A DNA stretch of 64,000 nt from UBA10324 sp038326325. GTDB lineage: Bacteria > Bacteroidota > Bacteroidia > Chitinophagales > UBA10324. Each line of letters opens with the position of its first letter. Position 1 is the stretch's first letter. Positions 25,090-34,339 of the stretch are shown here, in pieces. The notes beneath the pieces are model-generated. The model saw only the letters and a program-made list of their open reading frames with translations, was not told the origin of the DNA and ran no database searches. The stretch is taken from positions 1 to 64,000 of the forward strand of contig JBBQJW010000005.1 of the NCBI GenBank assembly GCA_038326325.1, given 5' to 3'. Both the position numbers and the translations under genes were made by a program.

Positions 25090-26487
25090 TTAAAATTTTG
25101 CGGAAGCAGTTCCTCCGGCTGTTATGTTAATGAGTTGTTCTTTTGTATCAGTTGTTTTCTTCGTCATTTTCGAGCGGAAAATAATTTTGTAAGTGCCGGG
25201 TTGCAGTGCAACAGTTTCCATTCCGCCAAATTCATTCATTGTATAAATTTTTTTCCATTCAGTTCCATTGAGCCATAAAATTCCACCGTAACCGGGAGCT
25301 GATTTCTGAATGGTTAAAACTCCGGGAGTCGGAATTTCAATAGTGGTTGTTTTGCTCTGAGCAATATCAATGTTGTTGAGTTGCGTGCGCGGCAAAGTGA
25401 GAAATTCCAAATCATATTTTCCGCAAATCAATTTTTGTGTCGAATTAATTTCCTGAACTGTAACAGTTCCATACTTATCATTCTCGCGCACCAGACATTT
25501 TATTTTGCTATTGATATTATTATTAATTGTAGTGCCTTGTAACTTGATGTATAAATATCCCTGTGGAGTTGGTACATCAATTTTATTAATTGACTTTGGC
25601 GCGAGTTCAATATCCTTGACTGTTACAGGCGGAGTTGTTTGCACCACAAGATTGTAAGCGCTAACCGGGTCGAGGTTCACTGTGTCAGCAATGCCTTTGT
25701 AATTTATAGTGTGCATGTAGTTGTAACGAATAACATCACTGCGGTTATCGTAAAAACTCATGACTGCATCTGTCTCTGATGGATTTTTATTTATATCCAG
25801 CAAGTTCACCTGAATAAAAGTTGGATTCAATGCTGCATTCAAAATTTGCTGCATCGCCATTTTAAAACCAACCGGATCTTGCGCATTGAAGAATGCTCCC
25901 ATGCATTGTAAGTCAGTCACTATTTTATTATCGACATTCAACCCAATTATGAAAGGACGAAGAAATGCTCCACTCTTTTGCAACGCGAGTGATACAGCAC
26001 ATGGATCTGTACCGCAACTTTCTTCACCATCAGTAATCAGAATTAAAATGTTTCGTGAAGTAATGTCTTTCGGAAAATCATCGGCTGCTTTTTCCAATGA
26101 CATACTGATGGGAGTAATTCCTTTGGGATCCAGATTTTGTAATGATTGTTTTATGATGCCTGCATTATCAGCACCAAATGGCACAAGCAGTTTTGTATCG
26201 AAGCAATCATTCATTGAAGAAATGGTTTGGCTTCCATAAACGCGTAGCCCTAATTCAATATTGGGTTTGCGCTTGAGTGTGTCAATGATTTCACCAAGAA
26301 TTCTTTTCGCGACAGTCATGCGGGGCTCGTTTCCCCAAGAAACCATCATGCTTGATGAAGCGTCAACAAGAAATAAAATTCTTGTGACAGGAACAGGTGT
26401 AACAGTCTGTGCCTGACACTTCGATGAACTCAGCGTGACATGAAAGGTGAAAAGTGAAAGAATAAAAATCAAATATTTCTGTCTCAT
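25090..26487 (-). CDS. Secreted von Willebrand factor A domain protein (second of pair)
   Basis: A 465-residue secreted protein. The signal peptide (about 1-27, SLFTFHVTLSSSKCQAQ) is followed by a vWA domain with a complete MIDAS: DASSS (42-46), the TPIS threonine and ITDGEES aspartate, which bind a divalent metal and ligand. The second half (about 240-465) is beta-rich, with repeated strands seen also in the sister gene. It overlaps the upstream paralogue by four bases (ATGA), so both are translated together. Ligand unknown. The signal-peptide region contains a degenerate copy of the intergenic inverted-repeat phrase (26414-26440), an odd place for a repeat. Confidence 0.85.
   Translation of the reverse strand: MRQKYLIFILSLFTFHVTLSSSKCQAQTVTPVPVTRILFLVDASSSMMVSWGNEPRMTVAKRILGEIIDTLKRKPNIELGLRVYGSQTISSMNDCFDTKLLVPFGADNAGIIKQSLQNLDPKGITPISMSLEKAADDFPKDITSRNILILITDGEESCGTDPCAVSLALQKSGAFLRPFIIGLNVDNKIVTDLQCMGAFFNAQDPVGFKMAMQQILNAALNPTFIQVNLLDINKNPSETDAVMSFYDNRSDVIRYNYMHTINYKGIADTVNLDPVSAYNLVVQTTPPVTVKDIELAPKSINKIDVPTPQGYLYIKLQGTTINNNINSKIKCLVRENDKYGTVTVQEINSTQKLICGKYDLEFLTLPRTQLNNIDIAQSKTTTIEIPTPGVLTIQKSAPGYGGILWLNGTEWKKIYTMNEFGGMETVALQPGTYKIIFRSKMTKKTTDTKEQLINITAGGTASAKF
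26414..26440. repeat. Degenerate copy of the GACACTTCGACAAGCTCAG repeat inside a coding region
   Basis: GACACTTCGATGAACTCAG followed by CGTGACA matches 22 of 26 positions of the phrase at 20507-20532. Here it lies within the signal-peptide coding part of the vWA gene, read in the opposite sense as VTLSSSKCQ. No second arm follows. Confidence 0.5.
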
Positions 26488-27839
26488 AATTTCACCTGCG
26501 TTGTTTTGTTGGATGAAACAGTAAATACTTTTTGTTGCGTAAGGTTCGCGCGCTTTCCTTTATCGGGGCGGAAAATTAAAATGTATTCGCCGGGCTGAAC
26601 CTGTAGCGAAGTGTTTGATTTCAATGCATTGAAATCATAAACTTTTGTAAGTGTGTTATTTTCTTTCACAAATAAAGCTGCAACAACTAACTGCATCGGT
26701 TGCAGTGTAACAGTTCCGGGAACCGGAATGTGAATGGTGGTTTCGGGAGCTTGTTGCAATCGTACACCGTATTTATTAATTCTTGGAAGAGTGAGAATTT
26801 CTAAATCATAATCACCAGCCAAATATTTTCGTGTGGTGTTGAAGTCCTGCACATATAGAATTTCCTGCGTGTTTACTTTTCTTACTACGCATTGAACAGG
26901 GGTATAATTATTTGTTTGACCATCAATCACCAGGTTCAGTTTTCCCTGCGGAACATCCAATGCAATCATGTTGTGCTTGCCGGGAAGCAATTCAATATTA
27001 TCTTTTCGAACAGGAGGAAAAGTGTGAACCACCAAGTCGTAACGACCTTTCGGGTCAAGACGAAGTGTATCAGGATTTCCATTTGCATCGAGCGTGTGAA
27101 CGAAATTGAAAAGTGTTTTGTGTGAGTAGTGGTCGAGGAAACTCATCTCCACATTTGTTTCATTTGGAATTCCGTAACCATCAAGCAAATTCACCTGCAC
27201 TGTTGTTTTATTCAGGGCCTGTTTTATCACTGCATTTAATACTCCGCCGAATTCATTTTCATCAGCCACATCGTAGTAAGTTCCAAGGCAATTGAAAAAC
27301 TTTTTCAGCGAATCAGTAATTCCTAACCCAACAATAAATGGTTTGAGCGCGATTCTTTTTTGTTGAAATAGTTCAGCAAGGTCGCATGGATTTCCACCGC
27401 AAGTTTCTATTCCATCAGTAATAAGAATGATTGAATTGAATGCAGTTGAGTCTTTCGGAAAATCGTTGAGTGATTGTTCGAGTGCGTAAGTGATTGGAGT
27501 TTGACCTTGAGGAGTAATTCGCTTCAATGCACTTTTAATATTCTCCGAATTTTTTTTCGCGAACGGCACTTCGAGTTTTGTGTCTTTGCAATTGTTTTGC
27601 GATTTGGGTGATTGATGACCAAGAACACGCAATGCAAATTCCACTTTCGGATTTGTGCGCTCCATACTATCAATAAACGACACGAGAATATTTCCGGCTA
27701 ATTCAAATTTCACCTGTTGCTGAAATTTCTGTTTCATGCTTCCGCTTCCATCCAATACAATAAGCACGCGTGATGTCTGCGCGAAATTTTTTTCAACGCA
27801 CAGGAAAATAAAAACAAAAAGTAAAATCTTTTTTAGCAA
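26484..27839 (-). CDS. Secreted von Willebrand factor A domain protein (first of pair)
   Basis: A 451-residue paralogue of the next gene. Signal peptide (1-20, ending KNFAQ), then a vWA domain with MIDAS motifs DGSGS (30-34), TPIT near residue 100 and ITDGIETCGG near 127. Two disulfide-capable cysteine pairs (NNCKDTK, CGGNPCD). The C-terminal 230 residues contain beta repeats. The start codon is TTG at 27839 (TTG CTA AAA AAG), the only one preserving the signal peptide. It is followed by the sister gene in ATGA overlap, and preceded at 28 bases by the membrane-protein gene. The trio sits between the two transketolase halves. Ligand unknown. Confidence 0.85.
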   Translation of the reverse strand: MLKKILLFVFIFLCVEKNFAQTSRVLIVLDGSGSMKQKFQQQVKFELAGNILVSFIDSMERTNPKVEFALRVLGHQSPKSQNNCKDTKLEVPFAKKNSENIKSALKRITPQGQTPITYALEQSLNDFPKDSTAFNSIILITDGIETCGGNPCDLAELFQQKRIALKPFIVGLGITDSLKKFFNCLGTYYDVADENEFGGVLNAVIKQALNKTTVQVNLLDGYGIPNETNVEMSFLDHYSHKTLFNFVHTLDANGNPDTLRLDPKGRYDLVVHTFPPVRKDNIELLPGKHNMIALDVPQGKLNLVIDGQTNNYTPVQCVVRKVNTQEILYVQDFNTTRKYLAGDYDLEILTLPRINKYGVRLQQAPETTIHIPVPGTVTLQPMQLVVAALFVKENNTLTKVYDFNALKSNTSLQVQPGEYILIFRPDKGKRANLTQQKVFTVSSNKTTQVKL

Positions 27840-27867
27840 TCAGATTGAGTTTTTAGAAGAACGAATT

Positions 27868-28728
27868 TTAGTCATGAATAGTATTCATTTCTTCCGCTGA
27901 AATTTCTTTTGATTCGTGTAAAATATTTTCAGAAAGAGATAATGATTTTGTCATTGAAGAATGATAACCAATCATTAAAAGTGAAAGCATTACTATGTCA
28001 ACAATAGAATTAAAATAGAAATAACTGGAAGGTGTTTTAAATGGAATTTTGATAAGACTCAAAATTTCATAATTGAAAAATGATGTCATTTCATATCCAA
28101 ACTCATTGAAAAGCCAAACAGAAATAAAAAGAAGTGATAATCTTTTTAAGCTAATTTTTGGAAATGAAGAATTAGAAATTCGATAAACCAGAATTGAAAA
28201 AATTATAAGAGGAGAATAAATTTTTAATAAAAATGAAATTGAATGGAACCATCTAAGTATTCCTTCTGAAGAACTTGAAATATTCAAATATTCATTTAGA
28301 AAATCTAATCCATATGCTATACAAAAGGAGATAATTAAACCTAAGAACAACAGAATAAAATTTTTGAAAGAAATACTTTTAATAACAGAAGAAAAGGAAA
28401 GGGCATTTTCAGAATTAATATTTCCCTTTTCAAATTTCAAAATTGATATTGAAAGAATAGAAGTGAAAAAAACAAATAAAATTTTTGTACAATAAACTAA
28501 CTTATAGTAATATGTTCCTGATGATGTTCTGAAAAAATAAAAACCAACCAATTGAAATTGATATTGAAATTCACTTTTATCAGAAACATTATAGAAATAA
28601 AAAACTAATGATAAAGTAAAAACGAAAATTGAAAAAATTAAAGAAACAGTTAAAGCCTTCCAGAAATATTTTCTGTAAACTTCAACGAAGTCCGTTAACT
28701 GATTTTTTAAGTAGTCGGAAAATTTCAT
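27868..28728 (-). CDS. Orphan multi-pass membrane protein
   Basis: A 286-residue protein with about six transmembrane segments (first at residues 27-48 in the LTVSLIFSIFVFTLSLVFYF region; others near 78, 112, 152, 182 and 232) and a short acidic cytoplasmic tail (ESKEISAEEMNTIHD). Composition is strikingly AT-rich, with many Phe, Ile, Ser and Asn codons, unlike the flanking genes. I recognise no family; a YIP1- or DUF-type membrane protein is possible. Start ATG 28728 chosen over TTG 28734. It lies 11 bases after the transketolase N-terminal gene, so probably co-transcribed. The different base use suggests recent acquisition. Confidence 0.6.
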   Translation of the reverse strand: MKFSDYLKNQLTDFVEVYRKYFWKALTVSLIFSIFVFTLSLVFYFYNVSDKSEFQYQFQLVGFYFFRTSSGTYYYKLVYCTKILFVFFTSILSISILKFEKGNINSENALSFSSVIKSISFKNFILLFLGLIISFCIAYGLDFLNEYLNISSSSEGILRWFHSISFLLKIYSPLIIFSILVYRISNSSFPKISLKRLSLLFISVWLFNEFGYEMTSFFNYEILSLIKIPFKTPSSYFYFNSIVDIVMLSLLMIGYHSSMTKSLSLSENILHESKEISAEEMNTIHD

Positions 28729-28739
28729 TATCAATTTAC

Positions 28740-29582
28740 TTAGTAATCTCCAAGTGTAACAGGCAATTGTTCCAGTGCTTTCGCGAGTTGTGCATCGTTA
28801 GGTGCAATACCATGCCATTCATGATTGCCCATCATAAAGTCAACACCAAATCCCATAATTGTTTTCATTAGTACAACTGTTGGTTTTCCTTTTCCGGTCA
28901 TGGCTTTTGCTTTTTCCATAGTTGTTAAAACTTCTTCCATCATATTACCATTCATCTCTAAAGTTTGCCAACCAAATGCTTCGAATTTTGCTTTCAAATC
29001 TCTGTTTGCCATTACTTTTTCTGTTGGACCGTCAATCTGTTGTCCATTCCAGTCAATGGTTGAAATCATATTATCCAATTTGTGATGTGCTGCAAATTGT
29101 ATCGCTTCCCAATTTTGTCCTTCGTCTAATTCTCCATCGCCATGCAATGAATAAATGATATGCGAATCGTTGTTAAATCTTTTTGCGTAAGCGGCGCCAC
29201 ATGCTACTGACATTCCTTGTCCGAGTGAACCACTTGCTATTCTTATTCCGGGTAAATGATCGTGTGTTGTGGGATGCCCTTGCAAACGAGTATTTAATTT
29301 CCTGAAAGTTTTTAATTCTTCTACCGGGAAAAATCCGCTGCGCGATAACACAGAATAAAAAACGGGACTGATGTGTCCGTTCGATAGAAAAAATAAATCT
29401 TCACCAATTCCATCCATGTTGAAATCAGTTTTGTATTCCATTACAGAAAAATAAAGCGCAGTTAAAAAATCAGTGCAGCCAAGCGAACCTCCCGGATGCC
29501 CGGACTGACAACCATGCACCATGCGAACAATATCTCTGCGAACCTGTGTTGCAGTTCTTTTCAATTCTTCTGTTGAAGCCAT
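28740..29582 (-). CDS. Transketolase, N-terminal subunit (split transketolase)
   Basis: A 280-residue protein equal to the ThDP-binding domain of transketolase. Motifs: GCQSGHPGGSLGCTDFLTAL (24-43), LSNGHISPVFYSVLSR, PGIRIASGSLGQGMSVACGA, and the ThDP/Mg signature GDGELDEGQNWEA (148-160), ending with the helical hook before Asn175. Full length for a split subunit. First gene of an apparent five-gene transcript; a TATTTTTA box lies on the minus strand at 29601-29608, 19 bases upstream of its ATG. The catalytic partner is at 24139-25086, separated by the membrane and vWA genes, which is unusual: the two halves are normally adjacent. Confidence 0.92.
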   Translation of the reverse strand: MASTEELKRTATQVRRDIVRMVHGCQSGHPGGSLGCTDFLTALYFSVMEYKTDFNMDGIGEDLFFLSNGHISPVFYSVLSRSGFFPVEELKTFRKLNTRLQGHPTTHDHLPGIRIASGSLGQGMSVACGAAYAKRFNNDSHIIYSLHGDGELDEGQNWEAIQFAAHHKLDNMISTIDWNGQQIDGPTEKVMANRDLKAKFEAFGWQTLEMNGNMMEEVLTTMEKAKAMTGKGKPTVVLMKTIMGFGVDFMMGNHEWHGIAPNDAQLAKALEQLPVTLGDY

Positions 29583-29776
29583 TCAATGAAATTATGGCGC
29601 TAAAAATAGAAGGGCAGTTCATTCATATTGTGACGGAATATTAACAATTGAGAATTGGTTTGAAACCAAATTAGACCGATAATTGTAAGAAGTTTGAGAA
29701 TTCAATAGAAGTAATACCTTTCCCATCGATTTAAAAAATCAGAATAATTTTTTTCAAATACACCAAAAAATAAAAC

Positions 29777-32077
29777 ATGAAATTTAAGTTGTCCTTTTTA
29801 ATCGCCTTGTTGTCATTTGTTTTTTCAATGTCATCATTTGCAGGTGAAATAACAGATGGAAAAACTTCTTTCACTCTTCTTCATCAGTCATCAGATAAAA
29901 TTGTGATTGAAGTTAAGATTGGCGGATTCCAATTGGTAGAAGTTCAAACTCCGAATGGAGTTGAATACAGTGCAATTATTAATCAAGGTACTCCAATACT
30001 TCAGAAGGGCGCGCCTGATTTACAAAAACTAACTACATCGGTTATCATTTCTGATAATCAATCTATGCAGGTTTCATCAACCGTTCAGGATTTTACAACA
30101 TTTACTAATATCAATATCGCTCCTTCAAAAGGAACACTGGTAAGAACTGTTGATCCGTCAACAGTGCCTTTTACTTATTCTGATATTTATTCTTCTAATA
30201 ATTTTTATCCTTCTTCAACTGTTACACTTCGTCAGCCATACATTATTCGCGATTATCGCGGACAAACAATTGTGATTAATCCGATTCAATACAATCCGGT
30301 TACAAAGGAATTAAGAATTGCAACTGACATCATTGTTGAACTCTCCCCTTCAAATTCTACAGTGATAAATCCACTCGTTCGCAAACATTCATCAAATTCA
30401 ATTTTTGAAGATTTCGATATGATTTATAAAAACAGTTTCTTGAATTATGGTGCTGTAACACATCAAACAAGATATGCGCCATTAACCGAAACCGGAAATA
30501 TGTTAATCATTTGTTCTGATGTTTATCTGAATGCGATGAAACCATTTGTTGATTGGAAAATGGAAGAAGGAATGCCTGTTCAATTGGTTGGAAAATCTAC
30601 TGCCGGAGCAACTGCGGCTGCGATTAAAACATATATTCAGAATTACTACAACACAAACGGACTTGCCTATTTATTAATTGTAGGTGACGCAACTTTAATT
30701 CCTGCAAGCAGTCATGTTGATAGCTATGGTCAATCACAGGATTCAGATCAGGATTATGGGTTTCTCATTGGTAGTGATCATTACCCGGATATTATTGTGG
30801 GAAGATTTTCGGCTGAAAGTTTAGCCGATGTAAATACTCAAGTTGATCGCACTGTTCAATATGAAAAAACCCCCACTCCAGGCACATGGTATAAAAATGG
30901 AATTGGAATTGGGTCACCTCAAGGAGCAGGACAAGGTTATAATGGATTAGCTGATTGGGAATTTGAAAGAACAATTATCAGAGACCCTTTGCTTTCATAC
31001 AATTATTCAACTGTTGCTGAGTTATACGAAGGTTCACGCGGCGGTGCTGATGCAGCAGGTAGCCCAGTAGCAAGTGATCTTTCAACTGAAGTAAATAATG
31101 GAGCATCGATCATTAATTATACGGGTCATGGAAATATTAACCTGATTGCTACAACCAGTTTTACCAATACAGAAGTAGATGCGCTTACAAATACTCGCAA
31201 ACTTCCTTTTGTTTGGATTGTTGGATGTCAGACCGGAAATTTTGTAACTAATACTTGCTTTGGTGAAGCATGGGCTCGCGCTACAGATAATAATGGAGAG
31301 CCAACCGGATCAATTGCAAATCTTATGTCAACAATAAATCAGAGTTGGGAAGAACCAATGTGGGGACAATTGGAGTTCAATAAAGTATTAACAGAAAACG
31401 AAGGAACAAACATCAAGCGAACCTTTGGTGGAGTCTCAGTTTGCGGTTTGGACTACATGAATGATAATATGGGTGCAACCGGTATGGATATGACTGATAC
31501 TTGGACTTGCTTCGGCGATCCTTCAGTAATGCTTCGCACAGATGTTCCGGCTGCGATGACTGTTACACATGCACCAACTGTTGCCCGACTTACATCTTTC
31601 TTCCATGTCAATTGTAATGTTGATGGGGCGAGAGTTTGTTTGTATGCTGAAGGAAAAATTCTGGGAGTGGGATATGTAAGCGGAACTTCAGCAATTGTTG
31701 GAATAACAAACGGAAATTTTAATAATGTTACAGGCGATTCTATTTTGGTGACTGTTACATCTTATAATAAAATCCCTTATCAGGGATGGGTTACAATTTT
31801 TGAAGGAGTTTCTGCACCAACAATTTCTGATAACAATTCAATTCAGATTTTTCCAAATCCAGCTTCTGATAAAATTACTGTTGACCTTGGAAATAATGTT
31901 TGGAACAAAGGAACCGTCCGCATTTACAATGCTCTTGGTCAGTTGATGAATGAAGTTTCATTGGCGAATAAAAATTCACTACAGGAAATCAGCATCAGTC
32001 ATCTTGCAGCAGGAGTTTACAATGTAGAAGTATTACTTGACGAAAAGAGTTTCAATAACAGAGTTGTAGTGAAATAA
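29777..32077 (+). CDS. Gingipain-family (C25) cysteine protease, T9SS cargo
   Basis: A 766-residue secreted protease. The signal peptide (1-22) and a propeptide (about 23-230) are followed by the C25 catalytic domain: NMLIICSDVYLNAMKPFVDW, LLIVGDATLIPASS, SDQDYGFLIGSDHYPDIIVG, catalytic His451 in INYTGHGNI and Cys484 in VWIVGCQTGNF. The His-Cys distance of 33 residues equals that in RgpB gingipain (His211/Cys244). An Ig-like region follows, then a T9SS sorting domain (FPNPASDKITVDLGNN, SHLAAGVYNVEVLL, about 690-766). Some such proteins are PorU, the sortase of the pathway, but PorU lacks a C-terminal sorting domain, so this one is cargo. Ended by a strong terminator. Confidence 0.9.
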   Translation: MKFKLSFLIALLSFVFSMSSFAGEITDGKTSFTLLHQSSDKIVIEVKIGGFQLVEVQTPNGVEYSAIINQGTPILQKGAPDLQKLTTSVIISDNQSMQVSSTVQDFTTFTNINIAPSKGTLVRTVDPSTVPFTYSDIYSSNNFYPSSTVTLRQPYIIRDYRGQTIVINPIQYNPVTKELRIATDIIVELSPSNSTVINPLVRKHSSNSIFEDFDMIYKNSFLNYGAVTHQTRYAPLTETGNMLIICSDVYLNAMKPFVDWKMEEGMPVQLVGKSTAGATAAAIKTYIQNYYNTNGLAYLLIVGDATLIPASSHVDSYGQSQDSDQDYGFLIGSDHYPDIIVGRFSAESLADVNTQVDRTVQYEKTPTPGTWYKNGIGIGSPQGAGQGYNGLADWEFERTIIRDPLLSYNYSTVAELYEGSRGGADAAGSPVASDLSTEVNNGASIINYTGHGNINLIATTSFTNTEVDALTNTRKLPFVWIVGCQTGNFVTNTCFGEAWARATDNNGEPTGSIANLMSTINQSWEEPMWGQLEFNKVLTENEGTNIKRTFGGVSVCGLDYMNDNMGATGMDMTDTWTCFGDPSVMLRTDVPAAMTVTHAPTVARLTSFFHVNCNVDGARVCLYAEGKILGVGYVSGTSAIVGITNGNFNNVTGDSILVTVTSYNKIPYQGWVTIFEGVSAPTISDNNSIQIFPNPASDKITVDLGNNVWNKGTVRIYNALGQLMNEVSLANKNSLQEISISHLAAGVYNVEVLLDEKSFNNRVVVK

Positions 32078-32100
32078 TAATCATAGTAATTAAACATGAA

Positions 32101-32131
32101 GGGCTGTTCGAAATTCGGGCAGCCCTTTTTT
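32101..32131 (+). terminator. Rho-independent terminator of the C25 protease gene
   Basis: GGGCTG (32101-32106) pairs with CAGCCC (32120-32125), followed by TTTTTTA. It lies 23 bases after the stop codon. Confidence 0.85.
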
Positions 32132-32276
32132 ATTTTCTGTTTTGTACAGAAGAAATTTTTTTTGTTGAAACACTTTCTTAAGAGACTCTTCGTTGAAATT
32201 AATTTTACGAAATCAGGAATGAATTTTTGAAGAAGGAAATTCATTTTCAAATCACGAAATTTTCAAATTAGTATTC

Positions 32277-33827
32277 TTGAATCCAATCATTAAAAAACTT
32301 GCGGGGCAAACAGTAGTGTATGGACTTTCAACCATGCTCGCGCGATTTATAAATTATCTGTTACTTCCGATTCATACCGCAGTATTTATTCCAAGTGATT
32401 ACGGAGTTGTCTCTGCGCTTTATGCTTATGTGAGTTTGATGATTGTATTATTTACTTATGGAATGGAAACAGGGTTCTTCCGTTTTGCAACACATCAGCA
32501 CGACAAACAAAAAGTTTACGCGACGGCGCAAATTTCATTGCTGATTACATCTGTGGTTTTCGCTTCTCTTATTTCTTTTTTCGCTTCGCCGATCGCTGCA
32601 TTCATTCACTTTTTAAATCACCCTGAGTTTGTAATTTGCTTTGCGTGGATATTGGGGTTGGATGCAATTGCGTCAATTCCATTCGCGCGATTGCGATTGG
32701 AAAATCGCCCTGTGAAATATGGATTAATAAAACTGACTAATGTTTTGGTGAATGTCGGATTTTCACTTTGGTTTTTAGTGATTCAACCATACTTAAAAAC
32801 AGGCGTGTGGTTTTCTAAATTGGAATCCGACTCAGTGATGTATGTATTCATCAGCAATTTAATTGCAAGCGCTGTTACACTTGTTGTTGTGGTTTATACT
32901 GTTCGAAAAGTTCGTATGAGTAAAATCAAAACAAATTTTTTACTCGATGATATTGTAACACCGCCAGCTCCGTCATCAGGTTTGGTTTTTGATTTTCCCA
33001 TCTGGAAAGAAATGTTGATTTATAGTTTGCCATTACTGATTGTCGGGTTAGCTGGAATGGTGAATGAAACACTTGACCGCGTTTTGCTTTTAAATTTCCT
33101 TCCATTTGATTCTGTAAAAAATTTATCACTTGTCGGAATTTACAGCGCGAGTTACAAACTCAGTATTCTTATGACTTTGTTTGTTCAGGCGTATCGAATG
33201 GCGGCAGAACCATTCTTCTTCAACGAATCAAAAAAGCTCGATGCAAAAATTATGTACGCGCGAACCATGAACTACTTCGCTATTGCGTGTAGTTTCATTT
33301 TCATTTTCGTGATGTGCTTTCTTGATTACTTCAAATATTTTTTAAGGGATCAAAATTATTTTGCCGGATTGCAAATCGTTCCAATTTTATTGCTTGCGAA
33401 TCTTTGTCTCGGTGTTTATTACAACCTGACCATTTGGTACAAACTCACGGATAAAACTTTAGTCGGCTCTTACATTTCAGTAATGGGCGCAGTAATTACA
33501 ATTGGTTTAAATTTTTATCTCATTCCGAAAATCGGATATCTCGGTTCAGCATGGGCAACGCTCGCGTGTTACGCAAGCATGATGATTGTATCGTTTCTAA
33601 CCGGACAAAAATTTTATGCCGTTCCGTATGATGTGAAAAAATTTATACTTTATGTTGGTGCCGCTTTGCTGATTGGGTGGGCGCTCAATCCATACTTTCA
33701 TCAGTTGTTTGAATACAATCAATTTCTGTATATAGTAATGTCGGTAGCGACTCTTGCATTTTTTGTTTTACTTGTGTTTCTCATTGAACGGAAGTTTAAA
33801 AATCCGGAGTGGAATACTGTTCCATAG
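32277..33827 (+). CDS. Oligosaccharide/lipopolysaccharide flippase (MATE/Wzx-like)
   Basis: A 516-residue integral membrane protein with about 14 transmembrane segments, of the polysaccharide-flippase (RfbX/Wzx) superfamily that moves lipid-linked sugar chains across the inner membrane. The conserved opening MNPIIKKLAGQTVVYGLSTM is present only if TTG (32277) is the start; the first ATG (32331) would remove it. A 70-residue insertion between segments 6 and 7 is mostly soluble. It begins a long run of co-directional genes ending at gatA. Gap to dut is small (40 bases). Confidence 0.9.
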   Translation: MNPIIKKLAGQTVVYGLSTMLARFINYLLLPIHTAVFIPSDYGVVSALYAYVSLMIVLFTYGMETGFFRFATHQHDKQKVYATAQISLLITSVVFASLISFFASPIAAFIHFLNHPEFVICFAWILGLDAIASIPFARLRLENRPVKYGLIKLTNVLVNVGFSLWFLVIQPYLKTGVWFSKLESDSVMYVFISNLIASAVTLVVVVYTVRKVRMSKIKTNFLLDDIVTPPAPSSGLVFDFPIWKEMLIYSLPLLIVGLAGMVNETLDRVLLLNFLPFDSVKNLSLVGIYSASYKLSILMTLFVQAYRMAAEPFFFNESKKLDAKIMYARTMNYFAIACSFIFIFVMCFLDYFKYFLRDQNYFAGLQIVPILLLANLCLGVYYNLTIWYKLTDKTLVGSYISVMGAVITIGLNFYLIPKIGYLGSAWATLACYASMMIVSFLTGQKFYAVPYDVKKFILYVGAALLIGWALNPYFHQLFEYNQFLYIVMSVATLAFFVLLVFLIERKFKNPEWNTVP

Positions 33828-33853
33828 AAATAATTCTTTCCAACTTCAATGTT

Positions 33854-33861
33854 TACTTTTA
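33854..33861 (+). promoter_or_regulatory. -7 box of dut
   Basis: TACTTTTA followed by CCACCC and the ATG at 33868, so the box ends 7 bases before the start codon and the transcript would be leaderless. It lies just after the flippase stop, so dut may have its own promoter inside the cluster. Confidence 0.4.
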
Positions 33862-33867
33862 CCACCC

Positions 33868-34302
33868 ATGAAAATCAAGATAATTAATCATTCATCAAAC
33901 ACATTACCCTCTTACGAAACCACAGGTTCGGCGGGAATGGATTTGCGAGCGAATCTAACTTCAACCATTGAGTTGAAACCGATGGAGCGCACCTTGGTTC
34001 CAACAGGATTATTCATTGAATTGCCTCATGGATTCGAAGCGCAGATTCGCCCACGCAGTGGTCTTGCAGTGAAAAAAGGATTAACCATGCTCAATACTCC
34101 CGGCACTATCGACAGCGATTATCGTGGCGAAATAAAAGTGATTGTGATAAACCTTTCAACCGAAACACAAATCATTGAACACGGCGAACGCGTAGCACAA
34201 ATGGTAATTTCAAAATTTGAACAAATCAATTGGGAAGCGGTGGAAGAGTTGGAAGAAACTTCACGAGGAGCAGGGGGATTTGGCTCCACTGGTGTGAAGT
34301 AA
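33868..34302 (+). CDS. dut: dUTP diphosphatase
   Basis: A 144-residue trimeric dUTPase that converts dUTP to dUMP, keeping uracil out of DNA and feeding dTMP synthesis. All five motifs are seen: AGMDLRAN (I), PRSGLA (II), GTIDSDYRGEIKVIVINL (III), ERVAQMV (IV) and the C-terminal RGAGGFGSTG (V) that closes over the substrate. I chose ATG 33868 (MKIKIINHSS), the conserved start; the longer frame from 33754 runs inside the flippase gene. Ends 37 bases before the nucleotidyltransferase gene. Confidence 0.97.
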   Translation: MKIKIINHSSNTLPSYETTGSAGMDLRANLTSTIELKPMERTLVPTGLFIELPHGFEAQIRPRSGLAVKKGLTMLNTPGTIDSDYRGEIKVIVINLSTETQIIEHGERVAQMVISKFEQINWEAVEELEETSRGAGGFGSTGVK

Positions 34303-34339
34303 TTTTTAGTGTAACAGTTTTTAATTTTGTAATTTATTC

